DNA of 64,000 nucleotides from Nostoc cf. commune SO-36 (GTDB lineage Bacteria > Cyanobacteriota > Cyanobacteriia > Cyanobacteriales > Nostocaceae). The notes beneath the pieces were generated by a model, which saw only the letters and a program-made list of their open reading frames with translations, had not been told where the DNA came from and did not search any database. The DNA lies in the NCBI RefSeq assembly GCF_023734775.1, contig NZ_AP025732.1, positions 806,001-870,000 on the forward strand, read 5' to 3'. The translations under genes and the position numbers were made by a program. The number at the start of each line of letters is the position of its first letter. Position 1 is the first letter of the stretch. Below, piece by piece: positions 24,880 to 34,517 of this stretch.

Positions 24880-25586
24880 ACATGAAACCCAAAGGTCGTC
24901 TTTATGGAATTGGTGTCGGCCCAGGCGATCCAGAACTATTAACCCTAAAGGCGCTGCGGCTATTACGTGCCGCTCCTGTGGTAGCTTATCAATCAGCCAC
25001 AGATAAAGAAAGTATTGCTAGAGCGATCGTGGCGCAGTATCTACCTGGTAATCAAATCGAGGTATTATTTCATCTCCCCCGCGCTTTGGAACCAGAAAAA
25101 GCCAAGTCTATTTATGATAAGGAAATTGAACCAATCGCTGACCATTTAGCGGCGGGTCGAGATGTCGTAGTGCTATGCGAGGGTGATCCATTTTTCTATG
25201 GTTCATTCATGTACGTGTTCACGCGGTTATGTGACCAGTATGAAACAGAAGTTGTCCCCGGAGTTTCTTCGCTGATGGCTTGTCCGGTAGCATTGGGTGT
25301 ACCTTTCACCTATTACACCGATATTCTCACAGTCTTACCCGCGCCATTACCAGCAGAAGAACTGACTACACATCTGCTGATGACCGATGCAGCAGCAATT
25401 ATGAAACTAGGTCGTCACTTTACCAAAGTACGAGATATCCTGCATAAATTAGGGCTAGCATCACGGGCAAGATATATTGAGCGGGCATCAACATCACAGC
25501 AACGCATCATACCTCTGGATGAAGTTGATCCAGATAAAGTACCCTATTTCTCGATGATTCTGATTCCAACTAAGAATCGGCTATAG
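24876..25586 (+). CDS. cobI: Precorrin-2 C(20)-methyltransferase (CobI/CbiL)
   Basis: 236 residues of the tetrapyrrole methylase fold: GRLYGIGVGPGDPELLTLKA at the N-terminus, VVLCEGDPFFYGSF for SAM binding, and VVPGVSSLMACP. CobI adds the C20 methyl to precorrin-2 and so makes the substrate for CobG. It overlaps cobH by four bases. The start could be either of two ATGs six bases apart. Confidence 0.94.
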   Translation: MNMKPKGRLYGIGVGPGDPELLTLKALRLLRAAPVVAYQSATDKESIARAIVAQYLPGNQIEVLFHLPRALEPEKAKSIYDKEIEPIADHLAAGRDVVVLCEGDPFFYGSFMYVFTRLCDQYETEVVPGVSSLMACPVALGVPFTYYTDILTVLPAPLPAEELTTHLLMTDAAAIMKLGRHFTKVRDILHKLGLASRARYIERASTSQQRIIPLDEVDPDKVPYFSMILIPTKNRL

Positions 25587-25666
25587 ACCTACTTTTCTTT
25601 TTGGTAAAGGTATTGTTTAACCGATGATTTAGACTTTACCATAAAGGAATACTTCAAAAAAAGTTG

Positions 25667-25993
25667 ATGGTTTCTAATAGCACCTTCACTCCTGATACGA
25701 TCGCTGCGGGCTTTCATGCCCTATCTGACCCCCTACGAATTCAGGTCTTAGAACTCCTACGCTCTCAAGAACTATGCGTGTGCGACCTATGCGACCACCT
25801 GGGAACTACTCAGTCCAAACTGTCTTTTCACCTCAAAACCCTGAAAGAAGCGGGTTTAGTTCGCGCTCGTCAAGAAGGGCGCTGGATTTACTACAGCCTG
25901 AATTTGCCGCAGTTTGTTGCCTTAGAGCAGTATCTAGCAGAATTCCGCCGCTTTAGCCCCATATTGGCTATTCGTCCCCCCTGCGAGACTTAA
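25667..25993 (+). CDS. arsR: ArsR-family arsenite-responsive repressor
   Basis: About 108 residues with a winged-helix domain (ALSDPLRIQVLELL, TTQSKLSFHLKTLKEAGLVR, EGRWIYYSL). The ELCVCDLCD motif in helix 3 is the As(III)-binding site of classical ArsR. A TTG three bases before the ATG also fits. It should repress the arsenic genes that follow; a likely operator lies downstream at 26047-26073. Confidence 0.92.
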   Translation: MVSNSTFTPDTIAAGFHALSDPLRIQVLELLRSQELCVCDLCDHLGTTQSKLSFHLKTLKEAGLVRARQEGRWIYYSLNLPQFVALEQYLAEFRRFSPILAIRPPCET

Positions 25994-26046
25994 ATATTCA
26001 TCAATTTTTTTTGTAATGTTTTGTTTACTTACAACTATCTACGGAT

Positions 26047-26073
26047 TGACAAATCAATTTTTTTTGAAATGAT
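26047..26073 (+). promoter_or_regulatory. Probable ArsR operator
   Basis: AATCAATTTTTTTTGAAATGAT contains the half-sites ATCAA and TTGA separated by six Ts, the usual arrangement of cyanobacterial ArsR/SmtB sites. It lies just ahead of the transcription unit that leads to acr3. The match is by eye only. Confidence 0.45.
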
Positions 26074-26112
26074 AGAGATGTACTCTTAATATAACTCACA
26101 GGGGTGGGGTCA

Positions 26113-26418
26113 ATGAAGATAGCAGCAAAGGAGGCTTTTGCACTAAGAGCGTTGGCTTTGACGAGACTAACATCCAACACATCTACTCAAAACCAGCATT
26201 TACCTTCTGTAACTGAGCTAAGAGATTCTGGTAAGGCTGCAACAGCAACAATAAAAATTGATGGTTACAGCACAGTCTATGCGATTACGCAGGCGATGGG
26301 TTATGTACCTTTACCAGATCACAGCAAACGCCTCAATTACGTTCACTTGTATCAAGGCAAAGTGGGAACCCGCATTTCTCACAAGCTCAAGGCGTTTGAT
26401 GGAGCAGAAGAGAAGTAA
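26113..26418 (+). CDS. Hypothetical protein in the arsenic cluster
   Basis: About 101 residues from the ATG at 26113; a GTG nine bases upstream is an alternative. It is basic, with TATIKIDGYSTVYAITQAMGY in the middle and YVHLYQGKVGTRISHKLKAF at the end. No cysteine pair or membrane helix is visible. It lies behind the putative ArsR operator and before acr3. I do not recognise the family. Confidence 0.5.
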   Translation: MKIAAKEAFALRALALTRLTSNTSTQNQHLPSVTELRDSGKAATATIKIDGYSTVYAITQAMGYVPLPDHSKRLNYVHLYQGKVGTRISHKLKAFDGAEEK

Positions 26419-26589
26419 TGAGTAATGAGTAATGAGTAAAAACTTCTTACTTCTTACTCATTACTTCTCCCCGGCACTTGCACAGGCTTTAAGAGGTGTG
26501 GTGAGAAATCTGGGGGAACAGTATTTGAAGGAGAAGCAGAAATGAACTTGACAATTGGTGAGTTATTACGAAAAGAAGCTAAGTTTTAG
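26416..26589 (+). other. Heptamer repeats and gene debris between 26.4 and 26.6 kb
   Basis: Three TAATGAG heptamers are followed by a coding-like fragment (ALAQALRGVVRNLGEQYLKE, ending KQK) and then a 15-codon frame [15 protein letters not shown] with a good GGAGA leader. Neither matches a known protein. They may be the end of a lost gene, or a leader peptide before acr3. Confidence 0.35.
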
Positions 26590-26618
26590 CAATTTTTTTT
26601 GTTTTTAGGTTTATTCCC

Positions 26619-27770
26619 ATGAGTCAGAATTCACAAGCCAGTACAGCCCGGATACAAGCAGGAAGCAATTTAAGTTTTTTTGAAAAATATCTCACCGTTT
26701 GGGTATTTTTGTGTATCTTTGTCGGAATTGCACTAGGTAGATTGTTTCCAGGAATAGCGGTAGCTCTTGATGCAATGAGTGTGTATCAAGTGTCTATTCC
26801 CATCGCAGTATGTTTGTTTTTCATGATGTATCCCATCATGGTGAAGATTGACTTCACACAAGCAGCAAATGCTATCCGCGCCCCAAAACCTGTTATTCTC
26901 ACCTTGGTAGTAAACTGGTTAATTAAACCATTCACAATGGTAATATTTGCTCAGTTTTTCTTAGGATGGTTATTTCGTCCTTTGATTACCGGAACTGAGA
27001 TCATTAGCGGTAGCGAAGTAGCGCTGGCGAATTCTTATATTGCTGGCACTATTTTACTAGGAATTGCTCCTTGTACAGCAATGGTACTGTTGTGGGGATA
27101 TCTTTCTTACGGCAACCAGGGACACACCTTAATAATGGTGGCAGTAAATTCTCTGGCGATGCTGTTCTTATACGCACCATTGGGTAGATGGTTATTAGCG
27201 GCGAATGATTTAACCGTGCCCTGGCAAACTATTGTTTTATCAGTAGTGATTTATGTTGGGTTTCCCCTAGTGGCGGGAATGTACAGCCGTTACTGGATTT
27301 TTAAATATAAAGGTACAGAGTGGTTTGAAAGACGATTTTTAAAGTATCTGACTCCAGTTTCGATTACTGCTCTATTGCTAACATTGGTACTGCTATTTGC
27401 ATTCAAGGGTGAACTAATTGTTAAAAATCCCTTGCATATATTGTTAATTGCCGTACCACTATTTATCCAAACTAATTTCATTTTCTTAATTAGTTATGTA
27501 GCAGCATTGAAGATGAATTTATCCTACGAAGATGCCGCACCAGCCGCATTAATTGGAGCAAGTAATCATTTTGAAGTTGCTATTGCCACTGCTGTGATGC
27601 TATTTGGTTTAAATTCAGGTGCAGCACTGGCTACAGTGGTAGGGGTTTTAATTGAAGTGCCAGTAATGTTGATGCTGGTTGAGCTTTGTAAACGCACAGC
27701 AGCTTGGTTTCCACGGGAACCGGAAAAAGCAACATTGCAAGATCCGCGCTGTTTTGATGTCTTAAAATGA
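26619..27770 (+). CDS. acr3: Arsenite efflux permease, ACR3 type
   Basis: 383 residues with about ten membrane helices. Family signatures are present: [28 protein letters not shown] sequence around residue 155 with the essential Cys, and [13 protein letters not shown] near the end. It extrudes As(III) across the plasma membrane using the proton-motive force. The stop overlaps the next gene's ATG by four bases. Confidence 0.95.
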   Translation: MSQNSQASTARIQAGSNLSFFEKYLTVWVFLCIFVGIALGRLFPGIAVALDAMSVYQVSIPIAVCLFFMMYPIMVKIDFTQAANAIRAPKPVILTLVVNWLIKPFTMVIFAQFFLGWLFRPLITGTEIISGSEVALANSYIAGTILLGIAPCTAMVLLWGYLSYGNQGHTLIMVAVNSLAMLFLYAPLGRWLLAANDLTVPWQTIVLSVVIYVGFPLVAGMYSRYWIFKYKGTEWFERRFLKYLTPVSITALLLTLVLLFAFKGELIVKNPLHILLIAVPLFIQTNFIFLISYVAALKMNLSYEDAAPAALIGASNHFEVAIATAVMLFGLNSGAALATVVGVLIEVPVMLMLVELCKRTAAWFPREPEKATLQDPRCFDVLK

Positions 27771-28273
27771 CCACAATTTTTAGCAATCTAAGGCTCGAAG
27801 CAATGGAGCAAGAAACAATTCAACCGATTTCAGAAAACTTGTGGTGGGTGATTCCAAGGAAACTAGCAGGTGTTCGTAAGCCCATAGCAGAAGAGTTGAC
27901 AGAGTTACGGGCTACTGGCGTTGGTGCGATCGTCTCTGTTATGGATGACCCCTCTAACTTAGATTTGTATCAACGAGCAAACATTCCTTGTCTTTGGTTG
28001 CCAATTAAAGGTGGCACGACACCCAGCCAGGAGCAACTTCAGGATTTACAAAATTTCGTTGACAATCAAAATAACCTTGGCAATGGTGTTGCAATTCATT
28101 GCACTAATGGCAGACGGCGAACAGGGACAATGCTAGCTTCTTACTTGATTTGTAGTGGCTCATCTTATAACGATGCAATCAAGACAATTGAGCGTGCAAA
28201 CCCCGAAATAGAACTGCGAGAAACCCAACATAACTTTTTACAAGAATTAGAGCGAGTTAAACAAAAAATATAG
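27767..28273 (+). CDS. Dual-specificity/tyrosine phosphatase-like protein of the ars cluster
   Basis: 168 residues. The signature [11 protein letters not shown] around residue 110 is the CX5R loop with the catalytic Cys and Arg, and IVSVMDDP supplies an acidic residue. Phosphatase-like proteins of this fold have been recruited as arsenate reductases in several lineages. Overlap with acr3 (ATGA) indicates coupled translation, so reduction of arsenate to the substrate of Acr3 is a reasonable idea, but ordinary phosphatase activity is not excluded. Confidence 0.75.
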   Translation: MTTIFSNLRLEAMEQETIQPISENLWWVIPRKLAGVRKPIAEELTELRATGVGAIVSVMDDPSNLDLYQRANIPCLWLPIKGGTTPSQEQLQDLQNFVDNQNNLGNGVAIHCTNGRRRTGTMLASYLICSGSSYNDAIKTIERANPEIELRETQHNFLQELERVKQKI

Positions 28274-28425
28274 CTCACCTGCCAATTGTTAGTGGTAATA
28301 AAACAAGTAGAGAACAAACCTGAAGAGCCAAAATTATTACCTTTTCAAAATTAGTTTTAATGCGATTTCTAGAGTATTGAACTAAATAATCACATTTTGT
28401 TAATTAATTAGCGGTAGGAAAATTG

Positions 28426-29442
28426 ATGAAAATTCGGATTGGGATTAATGGATTTGGTAGGATTGGACGGCTGGCTCTGCGTGCTGCCTGGGGTTGGCCA
28501 GAATTAGAATTTGTCCATATCAATGAGATTAAAGGCGGGGCAGTAACAGCCGCTCATTTGCTCAAATTTGATTCTGTTCACGGGCGTTGGACACCAGAAG
28601 TAGAAGCACACGGCGATCGCATTCTCATTGATGGTACACCTCTGAGTTTTAGCGAACATTCCCAACCTGGTGAAGTCCCTTGGGAAGATTTAGGCGTTGA
28701 TGTAGTGCTGGAATGCTCCGGCAAGTTTAGGACTCCTGCTACCTTAGATCCGTATTTTAAGCGGGGAGTACAGAAGGTAATTGTGGCTGCTCCGGTGAAG
28801 GAAGAAGCCTTGAATATTGTTATGGGAGTTAACGACCAACTTTATGAGCCAGAGAAGCATCATCTGTTAACTGCGGCTTCTTGTACAACTAACTGTTTAG
28901 CCCCAGTAGTGAAGGTGATCCATGAAGGTTTGGGGATTAAACATGGAATTATCACCACAATCCATGACAACACCAATACTCAAACCATCGTAGATGCTCC
29001 TCATAAGGATCTGCGTCGGGCAAGAGCTACGAGTTTATCTCTGATTCCTACCACTACTGGATCGGCAACTGCGATCGGGTTGATTTATCCCGAACTCAAC
29101 GGCAAACTCAATGGTTTGGCAGTACGAGTACCACTGCTCAATGCTTCTTTGACAGACTGTGTGTTTGAAGTTGTGCGACCCACAACCGTAGAAGAAATTA
29201 ACAGCTTGCTAAAAACAGCTTCCGAGCAAGCACCGCTTAAAGGAATTCTGGGATATGAAGAGCGTCCTTTAGTCTCTATCGACTACAAAGACGATCCTCG
29301 GTCTTCCATCATTGATGCCCTCTCCACAATGGTGGTAAATGAGACGCAAGTAAAAATCCTGGCTTGGTATGACAACGAATGGGGCTATGCCAACCGAATG
29401 GTTGAACTCGCCCGTAAAGTGGCTTTGAATCTGAAGAATTAA
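28426..29442 (+). CDS. Glyceraldehyde-3-phosphate dehydrogenase, ArsJ-associated
   Basis: 338 residues with [10 protein letters not shown] for NAD binding, [10 protein letters not shown] with the catalytic Cys, and [12 protein letters not shown]. The position next to arsJ points to the dedicated GAPDH that makes 1-arseno-3-phosphoglycerate from arsenate and glyceraldehyde-3-phosphate. The frame has a TTG just before the ATG chosen. Confidence 0.92.
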   Translation: MKIRIGINGFGRIGRLALRAAWGWPELEFVHINEIKGGAVTAAHLLKFDSVHGRWTPEVEAHGDRILIDGTPLSFSEHSQPGEVPWEDLGVDVVLECSGKFRTPATLDPYFKRGVQKVIVAAPVKEEALNIVMGVNDQLYEPEKHHLLTAASCTTNCLAPVVKVIHEGLGIKHGIITTIHDNTNTQTIVDAPHKDLRRARATSLSLIPTTTGSATAIGLIYPELNGKLNGLAVRVPLLNASLTDCVFEVVRPTTVEEINSLLKTASEQAPLKGILGYEERPLVSIDYKDDPRSSIIDALSTMVVNETQVKILAWYDNEWGYANRMVELARKVALNLKN

Positions 29443-29542
29443 AAGTAATTGGGCATGGGGCATTGGGCATTGGGCATAGCCAATACTCAATAGTTATTCT
29501 TCCCCTGCTTCCTCATCCTCCCTCATCTCCCTTATCTCCCTC

Positions 29543-30805
29543 ATGGCTTCTACTACAGCTCATAGTGCCAATTTCAAGAACTATATCCTAGTCACCCTCG
29601 CCTACTGGGGTTTCACCCTCACCGATGGTGCGCTGCGAATGCTGGTGTTGCTATATTTCAACCAAATTGGCTATACACCGATACAAATTGCCTTTCTATT
29701 CCTGTTCTACGAAGTCTTCGGAGTTGTCACAAACTTTTTCGGCGGTTGGATTGGTTCCCAGTTTGGATTGAAGGTAACGCTTTATAGCGGTATCGGATTA
29801 CAGATTTTTTCTTTAGTTATGCTGTCCTTCCTCAATCCAAATTGGGCACAGTGGATTGCAGTCGGTTATGTGATGGTGGCACAGGCATTTTCTGGGATTG
29901 CCAAAGACTTAACCAAAATGAGTTCTAAAAGTGCCATTCGGTTGGTAGTACCCCAGGATGCCCAATCATCTTTGTTTAAATGGGTAGCAGTGCTGACGGG
30001 TTCTAAAAATGCCCTCAAAGGAGTTGGCTTTTTTATTGGTAGCGCTCTTTTGGCTGCGGTTGGCTTTATCAATTCCCTGTGGATTATGGCAGGGGGACTT
30101 TCCCTGATTATGTTTTCTGGATTAATGCTTCCCAAAGGGATGGGCAAAATCAAGAAGAAAATCAAGTTTAGTCAACTGTTTTCTAAGAGTGAAGAGATTA
30201 ATATTCTTTCTGCTGCTCGATTTTTTCTCTTTGGCTCTAGAGATGTGTGGTTTGTTGTGGGATTGCCAGTATTTTTGCGTGAGATTTTGGGTTGGTCGTT
30301 CTATCAGGTTGGTGGATTCTTGGCTTGTTGGGTAATTGGCTATGGCGTTATTCAGTTCTTAGCACCAACGCTGATTCAGCGATTTGGTTCTGGTCGTCCG
30401 CCACAATCAAAGACTATCCAATTCTGGACATTTATTCTAACAGCAGTTCCAGCCGCGATCGCTCTTGCTCTCCAATTAGGTGTAAGAGCCGATATTGCGA
30501 TTGTTGGCGGACTCCTGATTTTTGGCGTTGTGTTTGCCTTCAACTCAGCAGTTCACTCTTATTTAGTGTTGGCCTTTACTGATGATGACAAGGTAGCGCT
30601 GAACGTTGGTTTTTACTACATGGCAAACTCTGGTGGTCGATTAGCTGGAACTGTTTTATCAGGTTTGATATATCAGTTTTTCGGGTTAGTGGGCTGTTTG
30701 TGGACATCTATGTTTTTTGTACTAGCAGCAGCATTGATTACTCTGAAGCTACCCGATCCCGAACCGAGCAAAGCGATCGCCTGGAAAGCAGGAGATGGAG
30801 ACTAA
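29543..30805 (+). CDS. arsJ: ArsJ organoarsenical efflux permease (MFS)
   Basis: 420 residues with about twelve membrane helices. The N-terminus (YILVTLAYWGFTLTDGALRM) and MSSKSAIRLVVPQDAQ are typical of ArsJ. It exports 1-arseno-3-phosphoglycerate, which breaks down outside to arsenate; with the GAPDH it forms an arsenate-resistance pathway independent of reduction. It lies 100 bases after the GAPDH gene on the same strand. Confidence 0.92.
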   Translation: MASTTAHSANFKNYILVTLAYWGFTLTDGALRMLVLLYFNQIGYTPIQIAFLFLFYEVFGVVTNFFGGWIGSQFGLKVTLYSGIGLQIFSLVMLSFLNPNWAQWIAVGYVMVAQAFSGIAKDLTKMSSKSAIRLVVPQDAQSSLFKWVAVLTGSKNALKGVGFFIGSALLAAVGFINSLWIMAGGLSLIMFSGLMLPKGMGKIKKKIKFSQLFSKSEEINILSAARFFLFGSRDVWFVVGLPVFLREILGWSFYQVGGFLACWVIGYGVIQFLAPTLIQRFGSGRPPQSKTIQFWTFILTAVPAAIALALQLGVRADIAIVGGLLIFGVVFAFNSAVHSYLVLAFTDDDKVALNVGFYYMANSGGRLAGTVLSGLIYQFFGLVGCLWTSMFFVLAAALITLKLPDPEPSKAIAWKAGDGD

Positions 30806-30866
30806 AACATTTGTCAAGTGCTAAATAATTTGTTCGCTGGCAAAATTATTTGGCATTTGACATTTA

Positions 30867-30959
30867 TAGGATTTACGCATGAGTTACGGAATAACGAACC
30901 ACAGAGGCACGGAGGGCACGGAGAAATCAGAGTTTGAGAGATATTTTGCGTAAGTCCTA
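30867..30959. repeat. Palindromic MITE-like repeat, copy 2
   Basis: 93 bp, the same length as copy 1 at 12076 but in opposite orientation; ends TAGGATTTACGCA / TGCGTAAGTCCTA. Located between arsJ and arsH. Confidence 0.8.
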
Positions 30960-31071
30960 ATTGACTTAGGTAGCAAAGATAAAGCAGTCTTCCCTGCTTT
31001 CTAACTAGTTTTTATTTTGGTAGCTCTACAGTTATCTGTCCCAGCTATTAATTTGTATCCTTGACATCTTT

Positions 31072-31737
31072 ATGACGACATTTGACCATCCCCCCAGAAT
31101 TTTGTTTTTGTATGGTTCTCTGCGTGAGCGTTCCTATAGCCGCCTTTTGGCAGAAGAAGCCGCACGCATCATTGAAGAATTTGGCGCAGAGGTAAAGTTT
31201 TTCGATCCCCGCGAATTACCGATTTACGGTAGCGTACCTGACACCCACCCAAAGGTGCAGGAGTTGCGCCAATTAAGCCTGTGGTCGGAGGGGCAGGTCT
31301 GGTGCAGCCCGGAGCGTCACGGCCAGATCACCGGCATCATGAAGATCCAGATCGACTGGATGCCGCTGAGGATCGGTGCCGTGCGCCCGACGCAAGGGCG
31401 AACGCTGGCGGTCATGCAGGTGTGCGGCGGATCGCAGTCGTTCAACGCCGTCAACACGCTGCGCGTTCTTGGGCGCTGGATGCGGATGGTCACGATCCCG
31501 AACCAGTCTTCAGTGGCTAAAGCATATCAGGAGTTTAACGAAGACGGGACTATGAAAGATTCGCCCTACCGCGATCGCGTTGTTGATGTGATGGAAGAAC
31601 TTTACAAGTTTTCCTTGCTATTGCGTGACAAAGTTGATTATCTCACAGACCGCTACAGCGAACGTAAAGAAAAAGCTGCCAAAGAGACAATCAAGATAGC
31701 TTCTCAATCTCTGGAAGTCCTTAATAAAACAAATTGA
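31072..31737 (+). CDS. arsH: ArsH NADPH-dependent FMN reductase/organoarsenical oxidase, mosaic
   Basis: 221 residues. [10 protein letters not shown] binds the FMN phosphate; [35 protein letters not shown] and [13 protein letters not shown] are ArsH signatures. ArsH oxidises trivalent organoarsenicals. The first 200 and last 225 bases have the A/T-rich, HIP1-containing style of the window, but bases 31279-31508 are visibly G+C-rich (about two-thirds by eye), with codons ending mostly in G or C. The frame and all motifs are intact. It looks like a patch from a high-GC donor. Confidence 0.93.
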   Translation: MTTFDHPPRILFLYGSLRERSYSRLLAEEAARIIEEFGAEVKFFDPRELPIYGSVPDTHPKVQELRQLSLWSEGQVWCSPERHGQITGIMKIQIDWMPLRIGAVRPTQGRTLAVMQVCGGSQSFNAVNTLRVLGRWMRMVTIPNQSSVAKAYQEFNEDGTMKDSPYRDRVVDVMEELYKFSLLLRDKVDYLTDRYSERKEKAAKETIKIASQSLEVLNKTN

Positions 31738-31756
31738 CTATCCAAAAAAAGATAAC

Positions 31757-31779
31757 CTCCTGGCAGATTGAACCAGGAG
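31757..31779. terminator. Terminator between arsH and the PHP gene
   Basis: CTCCTGG and CCAGGAG enclose a nine-base loop; T- and A-runs lie on both sides, so it can serve arsH and the convergent PHP-domain gene. Confidence 0.65.
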
Positions 31780-31801
31780 ATTTAAAAAAATTGATTCATC
31801 T

Positions 31802-32488
31802 TTACAAGCGTTGTAGCAGGCTCAAACCGTGGGTGTCAGTACCACAGGTATTGAGGAGAAAGTATTCATCAGCTAACTTTTGCACTTGTTCTGATTCCAA
31901 TACGCTGGGTTTCCAGGGGTTAGGGTTATTGTAGGCGTAGAAAGTTTCTACACCATCAATCCCCTTTTGGGATGCAGCTGGAATTAAGTCAAAAAGCGAT
32001 CGCTTATAACGGGCTGGATGAGCCAAAACTGCCAATCCCCCAGCGTCATGAATAGCGGCAATCACGTTACTTGCCTGATATTCTTGCCCTGTAGTCGGCC
32101 TTCTTTGCAGGTAGGGTTTCATGCTAGGGTGGTCTGGTGCAAAAGCGTAAGCCAAAATGTGAACTTCTATATCCAGAAGGTTAGCATTGATTTCTACGCC
32201 ACTCCACAGGTAAGGAGTTGTTGCACCAGGATTACTCCACTTCCAATCTTCTAACCAAGCAAGGGCCGCTTGATAGCCGAGAATGCCATGATGGTCAGTG
32301 ATCGCCAATCCTTTTAGTCCAATAGCGATCGCCTGCTCCATCAATGCACTAAGCTGCAACTTGCCATCTGAGAAGACAGTGTGCATGTGAAAGTTGAATA
32401 ACTTTGGACAACTATGTGCATCAATATTACGGAATACTTGCTTTAAAAGTTCTGCCGAAGTTGTAGTACGGGCCAAATTTACAGCCAT
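31802..32488 (-). CDS. PHP-domain phosphoesterase
   Basis: 228 residues. Metal-binding motifs of the PHP fold are FHMHTVFSDG near residue 32, ITDHHG, and CGTDTHG near the C-terminus, plus LAHPARY. It is a stand-alone PHP hydrolase, possibly acting on nucleoside or histidinol-type phosphates or RNA ends; the substrate cannot be read from sequence. The nearest neighbours are unrelated. Confidence 0.85.
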   Translation of the reverse strand: MAVNLARTTTSAELLKQVFRNIDAHSCPKLFNFHMHTVFSDGKLQLSALMEQAIAIGLKGLAITDHHGILGYQAALAWLEDWKWSNPGATTPYLWSGVEINANLLDIEVHILAYAFAPDHPSMKPYLQRRPTTGQEYQASNVIAAIHDAGGLAVLAHPARYKRSLFDLIPAASQKGIDGVETFYAYNNPNPWKPSVLESEQVQKLADEYFLLNTCGTDTHGLSLLQRL

Positions 32489-32938
32489 AACCCCCTCTGA
32501 AGAAAAATATCTATCCTTAACACATCAAAATGCCACATATCTGGATGAGAAATAATCAACACTAAAAATTAGTATCGGTTGCTACTTTCTCAGCTTTCTC
32601 AGCAAATTTTTCAATATGTTAAGACTACGTTAGCAAATCTTAATCTCAGTGGTCATGGGTGATTTGCACTACTTCAATTTTAAGTAGTTGTAAATATTAC
32701 ATCCAAAGTTTTATAAATGTGCCTATAGCATCTATGTTAAATGGCTTAGAGAATAAAGGTTTAGTAGAGTAATTATCTATAATCAGCCGGAAATACAACT
32801 CTATATTGCGTATAAAAACTATTATCTATCTCAGTGATTACAACTTTTGTCTAACTAGTAATGAATTCAGCGATCGCACAAATAAGCAAATCCTATGAGT
32901 TTATAATAGGTTTCACAAAACTGGCGATCGCTTGTGAA
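32489..32938. other. Gene-free A/T-rich region
   Basis: About 450 bases between two minus-strand genes. Two HIP1-like sites are present near 32870 and 32925, but I see no convincing gene, repeat or RNA structure. Confidence 0.5.
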
Positions 32939-34075
32939 TTATACCCCTCGCGCAATTCCAAAAGAATCTCCCTTCAACGTGACCCCAAGGGGTTCTACCA
33001 CCACCTCGCGGGAAACAGACGCTTCAACTCTCCCAGCAATCACAGCCCTTAGCTTATGTTCTCTTGCAAGCCTGACAATTTTCTCTGCATCCTGCTCTGA
33101 CTCTGTATAGAATGCAAATCCTGCACCGTAATTGAACACAGAAAGAATCGTCTCGGCCCCGCCCTCAAGATGACTCTCAACAAATGTAAATATTTCTGGT
33201 ACTGGGAGCATCGTTTCGATGATATATCGCAACGGCTTCACCGACCGCATCAGCTTTTGCCAGCCATGACCAGTGATATTCTCCATCGCTGTGGGACGAA
33301 TTCCCTCGCCAAGGACTGCCTGTACAAGAGGCGTGTAGAGATACGACGCAGCATTCATCGCTTCCCAGAACTCTTGCCCACTGGGAAGTTTTGTTCTATA
33401 GCCATCAGGAAGCGACTCAGCAAGCTTTCGCAGTGGGGTAAAACCGTTCTCATGGGGGCCTGAACTTTCCACCAGAACAATAGTATTTCCGGCATCCAGA
33501 CGCGAGCTATCAATAGGAGCGACACCAGTCGGCATTACCCCGAAAACCGAGCCTGCGATGTCGAGCCGACCGGCAATCATCTTAGTTTTTAGTTGAGGAG
33601 TTTCCCCTGAAAGATAAACACACCCGACTCGTTTACACCCCTCAACTACTCCATCCAGAAACCCATCAAGGAAAGCGGGAGTAAAGATTGTTTCAGGAGT
33701 ACTCGACGGCAGATAAAGACCAAGAAGTATAGTCTGCATACCGGAAGTTGCGGCATCATTCGTAAGACACGAAATGATCTTGATACCAATGTTCCACCAG
33801 AATCGTCGAAGCTCTTCTTCACAGAGGTCGTCAGGTCGGGTATCGTCTGCGGTTCCCAGTCCTTCGGGTACAAGTGTCATAGAAAGTTCTCTAGCCCCCG
33901 CCTCTACAAAGGGAGCGAGGTTGAAGCTGAAGGCGTTAGCGCTGGCTCCAAGACCCGACGCGGGCACAATGCCATAAGCGCTTGCAAAGCCAAGTGTGCG
34001 TTTTGCAGCTTCGATGAAGCGTCGTTTTGCGGCATCGAGAGTATCGTAATCGACTTGATCGAGAGCTTGAGACAT
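32939..34075 (-). CDS. PurM-like (AIR synthase-related) protein
   Basis: 378 residues with the two-domain PurM fold: FNLAPFVEAGARE, CLTNDAATSGMQ, VGCVYLSGETPQL and GNTIVLVESSGPHENGF, then ENITGHGWQKLMR and NYGAGFAFY in the C-terminal half. PurM-like enzymes bind ATP and phosphorylate carbonyl oxygens. This one diverges from true PurM, so a role outside purine synthesis is likely. Its base composition seems somewhat richer in G+C than its neighbours, which would fit acquisition by transfer. Confidence 0.75.
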   Translation of the reverse strand: MSQALDQVDYDTLDAAKRRFIEAAKRTLGFASAYGIVPASGLGASANAFSFNLAPFVEAGARELSMTLVPEGLGTADDTRPDDLCEEELRRFWWNIGIKIISCLTNDAATSGMQTILLGLYLPSSTPETIFTPAFLDGFLDGVVEGCKRVGCVYLSGETPQLKTKMIAGRLDIAGSVFGVMPTGVAPIDSSRLDAGNTIVLVESSGPHENGFTPLRKLAESLPDGYRTKLPSGQEFWEAMNAASYLYTPLVQAVLGEGIRPTAMENITGHGWQKLMRSVKPLRYIIETMLPVPEIFTFVESHLEGGAETILSVFNYGAGFAFYTESEQDAEKIVRLAREHKLRAVIAGRVEASVSREVVVEPLGVTLKGDSFGIARGV

Positions 34076-34144
34076 CAGGTTGCGTTTTAAGTTAAAAGTG
34101 AGGAGTTAGGAGTTAAGAAAACTCATAACTCCTAACTCCTCACT

Positions 34145-34351
34145 TTAAAATACCTCATCTTCAATACCGCGCCACCATTCCCCCAAATTCATTAAGTCTT
34201 GGTAAATATCTTCTAATTCTTTAATATAAACATCGTTTGTAAGGGTGGCTCGACGCTCTTGCAATTTCTGAAGGCGTAGTTGTACCAATACCCAAGGTTT
34301 AGTAATGCTATTCGTTGCTTCGATATATTGTGCTAATTCTGTACTATCCAT
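34145..34351 (-). CDS. Small hypothetical protein (68 aa)
   Basis: A soluble helical protein (MDSTELAQYIEATNSITKPW, ELEDIYQDLMNLGEWWRGIE). It keeps good codon use and lies on the same strand as the PurM-like gene, after an inverted GAGGAGTTA repeat. The family is not recognised; similar short proteins are common in Nostocales as far as I recall. Confidence 0.55.
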   Translation of the reverse strand: MDSTELAQYIEATNSITKPWVLVQLRLQKLQERRATLTNDVYIKELEDIYQDLMNLGEWWRGIEDEVF

Positions 34352-34517
34352 ATATTTTGATTTTTACTACTTTTAACGCTGTGTGCAACTTTTACACAAA
34401 CCTAACCTCCAGACCCTTTTCCTATTAGGGAATAGAGAGAATTCAAATCCTCTCTCGTGCAAAGAGAGAGAAATGGCAGTAAGGTCAGAATATTAAGTTG
34501 CACATTGCGTCAATTGA

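Noticed and set aside
31281..31520. ORF in another frame of arsH
   Set aside because: It exists only because the G+C-rich patch lacks stop codons; the ArsH frame is clearly the real one.
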